Assembly: GCA_900313765.1 (NCBI GenBank)
Contig: OMSN01000064.1
Span: 1 to 9,436, forward strand
Length of the DNA stretch: 9,436 bases
Source: an uncultured Eubacteriales bacterium
GTDB lineage: Bacteria > Bacillota > Clostridia > Lachnospirales > Lachnospiraceae
Direction of reading: 5' to 3'
Shown: one piece after another, positions 5,460 through 9,436 of the stretch
Numbering within the stretch: the first letter of the stretch is position 1
How the letters are laid out: each line of letters starts with the position of its first letter
Position numbers and translations under genes: made by a program
Notes under the pieces: model-generated
Seen by the model: the letters and a program-made list of their open reading frames with translations, nothing else
The model's database searches: none
What the model was told of the DNA's origin: nothing

Positions 5460-7903
5460 GCTTTCCCTCCTGCGGCATTCCCGCCGCCCATGATAATGAC
5501 TACCTCTGTATCACTTCCCGGCTCCATGACCGGTATCCTGTCACTCCTGCGGCCGTCGACATAGATCTCACGCACCCCTTTGCTCACATGGTCCGGATTG
5601 CGCACTTCGATCCGGTAGCGCGCGCCTCGAAGCATACGTTCCACACGGAACCCGTCCCATGCCTTCGGGATGCAGGGATCGACGGTCAGCCTGTCAAACT
5701 GCGGCCTTATCCCCAGTATATACCGTGTCGCCGAATAATACGACCATCCTCCGGATCCGGTCATGAACGGATGCCTTGCCCGCCCGAAGGCGGTATGGTC
5801 CCTGCCCATGATAAACTGGCAGTAGGAATACGGCTCGGACTGCCGGACCTCGATGATGTCATTCTGAAGGTACGGGCACAGGGCATCATACATCTCCATC
5901 GCCCGGTCGCCGCGCCCCAGCCTGCACTCCGCAGCCCACGCCCAGGGGTTCGGATGGGAGAAGATGGAGCCGTTCTCCTTGACTCCCGGATAGACCCTGG
6001 TCACGAAGCCGATATCGTCGTCCGGCACCGTATAGGAAGGCGCATTCAGCATCAGCCCGTACCGGGTGAACAGATAACTGTAGACACTGTCCATTGCCTT
6101 CCGGCCTCTGTCTTCAGGCGCAGCCCCCGACAGAACAGCCCAGGCATTGCTCTCCAGATGGACCCTCCCCTCTGCGTCGGAAGCGGTTCCGATCTTTTTT
6201 CCGTTTTTGGTGATTCCGCGGATATACCACTCTCCGTCCCAGAGCTGCTCCTCACAGGTCCGGATCACTTCGCGCCGCATCCTGCTGTAATGGTCTGCAT
6301 CCTGCAGATAATCCGGCGCATTCTTCCTGACTTCCCCCAGATACCGGGCAAGATCAGTGAAATGATCCAATGCCCATACATGAAGAAATGAGACCATTGC
6401 GCTCTCTCCCCCTCCAAGGTTCAGGCAGTCATTCCAGTCCGCCCGAAGTCCCTTGCAGATCCCGTTCTGTCCGACCTGCCTTGCGGAGAACTCCAGTATG
6501 CGCTTCATATGCTCATAAACGGTACCCTCTCCGCCATCCGCATAGGAATACACCGCGTCTGCGAAGGACAGATCGCCTGTCTCACGGATATACTCCACGA
6601 TCGCCGGGACCAGCCAGAGTGCGTCATCCGCACAGGCATCTTCCAGACCGTGTACGATGTCCTTCCGGTTCACCTGCGGAATGACTGTCGGTGAGCGGAA
6701 CGGTTCCTTCGCATTCGGATCCTTCGGCTCGAACCATCTGGGCTCAAAGAGATGCAGCCCGTATCCCTCTCCTGTCAGTCCCTGCAGGAGCTGGCCGATG
6801 CGCTCCCTGCACTTCTGCGGTTCCGCATGGGGGATCGTCATGGAATCCTGTGCGGTATCCCGGTATCCCAGCCCGGTCCTGCCGCCTACTTCAATGAAGG
6901 AAGCAAACCGGGAAAACAGGACATTGATCTGCGACTGGTACAGGGTCCAGATATTGATCATGGTGTTCATGGCATCACTGGGAGTCTGAATCTGCAGTGC
7001 AGAACATTTCTGATCCCAGTACCGGCGTGTCTTCTCATAAGAGGCATCCACCACACTGAAGTCACTGTAGGCGAGGCGGGCTTTCCTTGCCTCTTCGATT
7101 CCGCCTTCTCCCAGAAGAAATACCACGCGTATCTTCTCTCCGGGCTCCAGGCTCAGGTTCTTCTGCAAAGATCCGCAGTGATTGCCGCCTTTTTCGTATG
7201 AGCCAAAGCAGTTCCCACGCTTTACGGCGGCAGGATCGCTCTCGGTATGCCAGGTTCCAAGGAAGGTATCCCGCAGACAGTCATATCCGTCGGGCTCAAA
7301 GCTGGCAGTAAAGAACTGGTTCCCGAACTCTTCATAGAACAGGTCGTACAGGATCACACCATCTTCATAGGAAGAACCGGCACAGTACAGACTCATCTGA
7401 AAGTTCTGGTTATCGATCTGGATCTGATGGAACGAGAATTCAAGATAGGAAAACAGAGTGAGATCCCTGCGCCTGTCGGACGTGTTTTCGATCGTCACGT
7501 CCCAGAGCAGTACATCATCCCCCATCGGAACCGACATGCGCTGGGCACATTTCAGTTCCCTGTAATTACATTCGAATACAGAGTAGGACAAACCATGCCG
7601 GCAGCGGTACTGTGCCTGGTCCAGGTCCTTTCCTACGGGCTGCCAGGAGATGGTAAAGTAGTCGCCGTCTTCGTTGTCCCGTACATAGACGTAATGCCCC
7701 GGACGGTCCATAGGGACCGCATTGGGGCGGAAACGGGTGACGCGGTGATACTCAGGCGAATCATGAAACAGGTAGCCGCCTGCTGTATGATTGACCACCA
7801 TGCAGGTCTTCTCCACGCCCAGATAATTGGTCCAGGAGACAGGCAGATCCACCCTGTCGATGACATACTCCCTGTGTTCATTATCAAAATGCCCGTATCT
7901 CAT
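5456..7903 (-). CDS. chbP: GH94 inverting phosphorylase, probable N,N'-diacetylchitobiose phosphorylase
   Basis: Complete 815-residue cytoplasmic GH94 enzyme (family about 800-820 aa). These enzymes split a beta-linked disaccharide with phosphate, inverting the anomeric carbon to give an alpha-sugar 1-phosphate; for chitobiose phosphorylase the products are GlcNAc-1-P and GlcNAc. The N-terminal beta-sandwich starts MRYGHFDNEHREYVI, as in known members, fixing the start. The (alpha/alpha)6 domain carries RFASFIEVGGRTGLGYRDTA (332-351), with R342, R348 and D349 as likely donor-site residues. It also has GLRADWNDCLNLGGGES (485-501), where D492 matches the catalytic acid recalled for the Vibrio proteolyticus enzyme. 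HPNPWAW (650-656) and NPDHVSKGV (769-777) also match that enzyme better than cellobiose phosphorylase, as remembered. No signal peptide. GGGAGG precedes the ATG, and the stop overlaps the mutase start. Family near certain; disaccharide specificity inferred, and another beta-disaccharide is possible. Confidence 0.93.
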   Translation of the reverse strand: MRYGHFDNEHREYVIDRVDLPVSWTNYLGVEKTCMVVNHTAGGYLFHDSPEYHRVTRFRPNAVPMDRPGHYVYVRDNEDGDYFTISWQPVGKDLDQAQYRCRHGLSYSVFECNYRELKCAQRMSVPMGDDVLLWDVTIENTSDRRRDLTLFSYLEFSFHQIQIDNQNFQMSLYCAGSSYEDGVILYDLFYEEFGNQFFTASFEPDGYDCLRDTFLGTWHTESDPAAVKRGNCFGSYEKGGNHCGSLQKNLSLEPGEKIRVVFLLGEGGIEEARKARLAYSDFSVVDASYEKTRRYWDQKCSALQIQTPSDAMNTMINIWTLYQSQINVLFSRFASFIEVGGRTGLGYRDTAQDSMTIPHAEPQKCRERIGQLLQGLTGEGYGLHLFEPRWFEPKDPNAKEPFRSPTVIPQVNRKDIVHGLEDACADDALWLVPAIVEYIRETGDLSFADAVYSYADGGEGTVYEHMKRILEFSARQVGQNGICKGLRADWNDCLNLGGGESAMVSFLHVWALDHFTDLARYLGEVRKNAPDYLQDADHYSRMRREVIRTCEEQLWDGEWYIRGITKNGKKIGTASDAEGRVHLESNAWAVLSGAAPEDRGRKAMDSVYSYLFTRYGLMLNAPSYTVPDDDIGFVTRVYPGVKENGSIFSHPNPWAWAAECRLGRGDRAMEMYDALCPYLQNDIIEVRQSEPYSYCQFIMGRDHTAFGRARHPFMTGSGGWSYYSATRYILGIRPQFDRLTVDPCIPKAWDGFRVERMLRGARYRIEVRNPDHVSKGVREIYVDGRRSDRIPVMEPGSDTEVVIIMGGGNAAGGKA

Positions 7904-7965
7904 GCAGTCCTCCCGTCGGCAATCAGTTCCATCCTGGCAAAATTGCGAAACAGCTCTCTGGGGTC

Positions 7966-7994
7966 ATTATGGCATTGATCATTTTCATTGTCTA
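7966..7994 (-). promoter_or_regulatory. Candidate sigma-A promoter for the phosphorylase operon
   Basis: On the minus strand, TAGACA (7994-7989, 5 of 6 to the -35 consensus) and CATAAT (7971-7966, 5 of 6 to the -10 consensus) are separated by exactly 17 nt. Initiation would fall near 7959, giving a leader of roughly 55 nt with GGGAGG just before the phosphorylase ATG at 7903. It sits just downstream of the oxidoreductase terminator, where a promoter is needed. The spacer contains TGAAAATGATCA, which loosely recalls a catabolite-repression (cre) site but has several mismatches, including the central CG. Promoter plausible; operator unproven. Confidence 0.6.
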
Positions 7995-8054
7995 TGTACA
8001 GGATTGCCGGCATTTTATCTTCTCTTGCTCCGGATCAGGCAATGCTCTGTGCAT

Positions 8055-8089
8055 AAAAAAAGACGGCCGGAAACTGGTTCCGGCCGTCT
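8055..8089 (-). terminator. Strong rho-independent terminator after the oxidoreductase gene
   Basis: Read on the minus strand, AGACGGCCGGAA (8089-8078) pairs perfectly with TTCCGGCCGTCT (8072-8061) around a 5-nt loop, followed at once by a run of T (8061-8055). A 12-bp GC-rich stem plus U-tract is a textbook intrinsic terminator. It lies about 40 nt after the oxidoreductase stop codon and about 150 nt before the phosphorylase start, which separates the two transcription units. The plus strand has no T-run after the stem, so it acts in one direction. Confidence 0.93.
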
Positions 8090-8127
8090 GGCATTATGCT
8101 GATGTTATTGAATTGTGTTCTGCGCGA

Positions 8128-9405
8128 TTATGCCTTGTAATCATCGAAATCATATGTGATGGTTCCGAATTCGGTCTCCTGCTCACGAAGAGCGATGGAC
8201 TTCGCCATAGCCTTGATCTCGTCTGCTGTCACGCTGCGGCCAAGTTCGCTGGAGAGGACAACGCCCTCAGACAGGAATGCGGTCTGCATAGCGATGTACG
8301 GGGAGTCGATTCTGGTCTCGTCTGTGAGATCGCCCCACAGATAGGAGTACCACTGCAGCTGGTTGTCGTTGTACATAGCCATCTCCGGATGGATCAGGAG
8401 TTCCTGCTGTCCGGTGACATCGCCGATCGCGCAGTCGAGCTTGGTCTCGAAGAGCTTCGCCTCGGAATCTACACCATAGTACACCAGTCTCGGCTTCTGC
8501 AGGTTGCCGCCGCCGACGATCTGTCCGCCTGCCGGAACTGCCATCGGGCCGCCAGTCTGGTCAACATCGAGGAACTTCAGTCCGCCGAGAGAACCAGCGA
8601 TGAAGCTTCCGCCGATATCTTCCATATGGATTGCCCAGTCCTCATAGATATCCATGCTCAGGCCGCCTTTGAAGCGGGCAAGGCCTACGCCGAGATCCTC
8701 AACCGGTGCGGTGCGTCCAACCAGCTTGTCGATAGCCGGATCGGTCCAGTAATCGCAGCTCTGGAAGCCGTATACGCTCTCAAGCTCCGGCATGCCCAGT
8801 ACATAGAGCATCTGTGCCAGATGATAGATGCCAAGGTCAAACAGCGGTCCGTGAACGCCGATCTTCGGATCGATGAAATCCGGGCTGAAGAAAGGCATAT
8901 CATAACCCGGGCGGCCCTGACGTCTGTGGCCGACGGAACGTGCATGATAAACTTTACCGAGCTTGCCTTCCGCGATCATCTTCTTCGCGATACGGGTCTG
9001 CGGATTGTAGATGGAGCTGATCTGGATTGCCAGCTTCTGACCATACTTCTTCTGTGCGTCATAAAGGATCTTGGCATCCGCATAGCTTGCTGCCATCGGC
9101 TTCTCGGAATAGCACGGGAATCCTGCTGCCATGACTGCAGTCGCGACGGAGGTGTGCAGGTTGTTGTGTACGCAGACCTCGATCTCGTCGATGTCATCTC
9201 TCTTCAGCATCTCACGGAAGTCCTGATACAGGTCCTTCTCATCCAGTCCATACTGCTTGCCCCATGCCATCAGTCTGTCCTTCTTGACTTCGGCAGCCGC
9301 TACGACCTTCAGGTTGTAGCCGAGAGCTTTCAGATTCTCGATAACGGTCATATGTCTGTGAGAGATCATACCGCAGCCGATGATACCAATTCTCAATTCT
9401 TTCAT
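8128..9405 (-). CDS. Gfo/Idh/MocA-family NAD(P)-dependent oxidoreductase
   Basis: This is a complete 425-residue cytoplasmic dehydrogenase of the Gfo/Idh/MocA family, which oxidises or reduces sugars, sugar derivatives or inositols with NAD(P). The N-terminal Rossmann fold is clear: a glycine-rich loop GIIGCGMIS at residues 7-15, then an EKP motif at 101-103 that in this family lies near cofactor and substrate. The C-terminal half carries FDLGIYH (189-195), matching the family's catalytic Asp/His region (D190, H195). The protein is longer than many members (about 330-390 aa), the extra length lying in the C-terminal domain. The ATG is preceded by AAAGGAATCAATC, a good ribosome binding site, and the glycine loop sits where a native start would put it. 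A terminator follows, so it is probably a separate unit from chbP; its promoter lies beyond the window. The substrate cannot be read from sequence. Family certain, role unknown. Confidence 0.9.
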   Translation of the reverse strand: MKELRIGIIGCGMISHRHMTVIENLKALGYNLKVVAAAEVKKDRLMAWGKQYGLDEKDLYQDFREMLKRDDIDEIEVCVHNNLHTSVATAVMAAGFPCYSEKPMAASYADAKILYDAQKKYGQKLAIQISSIYNPQTRIAKKMIAEGKLGKVYHARSVGHRRQGRPGYDMPFFSPDFIDPKIGVHGPLFDLGIYHLAQMLYVLGMPELESVYGFQSCDYWTDPAIDKLVGRTAPVEDLGVGLARFKGGLSMDIYEDWAIHMEDIGGSFIAGSLGGLKFLDVDQTGGPMAVPAGGQIVGGGNLQKPRLVYYGVDSEAKLFETKLDCAIGDVTGQQELLIHPEMAMYNDNQLQWYSYLWGDLTDETRIDSPYIAMQTAFLSEGVVLSSELGRSVTADEIKAMAKSIALREQETEFGTITYDFDDYKA

Positions 9406-9436
9406 GATTGATTCCTTTCGTTTGAGTTGGAGTTGT

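Noticed and set aside
7972..7988. TGAAAATGATCA in the promoter spacer as a catabolite-repression (cre) site
   Set aside because: About three of the conserved positions differ from the cre consensus, including the central CG, so the match is too weak to call.
8014..8042. TTGCCT-N17-GATAAA as an alternative promoter for the phosphorylase operon
   Set aside because: Both boxes match only 4 of 6, weaker than the 7994-7966 candidate that lies closer to the gene.
7969..9411. 480-codon plus-strand open frame lying antisense to the whole oxidoreductase gene
   Set aside because: The opposite frame has a complete family protein with a ribosome binding site and motifs. The antisense protein shows no recognisable domain, and its length follows from the codon pattern of the real gene. 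The same reasoning rejects the plus-strand frames at 4278-5564, 2067-3185 and 7247-7978.

Overview
The window reads as one carbohydrate-utilisation locus from a Gram-positive, Clostridia-like bacterium (Bacillota, probably Lachnospiraceae or a close relative). The reasons are strong AGGAGG-type ribosome binding sites, a YesM/LytS-type sensor kinase beside a family-1 sugar ABC importer, tight gene spacing and a moderate GC content (mid-50s by eye). This placement is an inference. Every gene I support lies on the minus strand, so transcription runs from high to low coordinates. No tRNA, rRNA, CRISPR array, insertion sequence or phage gene was seen.

Layout in transcription order: (1) 9405-8128, a complete Gfo/Idh/MocA-type NAD(P)-dependent oxidoreductase, closed by a strong intrinsic terminator (8055-8089). 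(2) A 224-bp gap holding that terminator and a good sigma-A-type promoter candidate (TAGACA-N17-CATAAT, 7994-7966). (3) 7903-5456, a GH94 inverting phosphorylase closely resembling N,N'-diacetylchitobiose phosphorylase, overlapping by 4 nt (ATGA) with (4) 5459-4035, an alpha-D-phosphohexomutase. (5) 3974-2040, a membrane sensor histidine kinase of the YesM/LytS type. (6) 1982-803, a sugar ABC transporter substrate-binding protein interrupted by a frameshift that also appears to have lost several dozen residues. (7) A terminator-like hairpin (696-744). (8) 680-1, the N-terminal 226 codons of a MalF-type permease that runs off the window.

Proposed joint function: the importer brings in a beta-linked disaccharide, most likely a chitobiose-type one. 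The phosphorylase splits it with phosphate into a sugar 1-phosphate (GlcNAc-1-P if truly ChbP) plus a free sugar, and the mutase turns the 1-phosphate into the 6-phosphate without spending ATP. The kinase would control expression, but no response regulator is present here. From memory, the pairing of chitobiose phosphorylase with a phosphohexomutase also occurs in the Vibrio cholerae chitin-oligosaccharide operon (VC0612/VC0611). There the sensor kinase ChiS works with a periplasmic binding protein, which makes the kinase/binding-protein adjacency here worth testing.

The main anomaly is the broken binding-protein gene. It is either a real recent lesion or an assembly error, and it decides whether the importer works.
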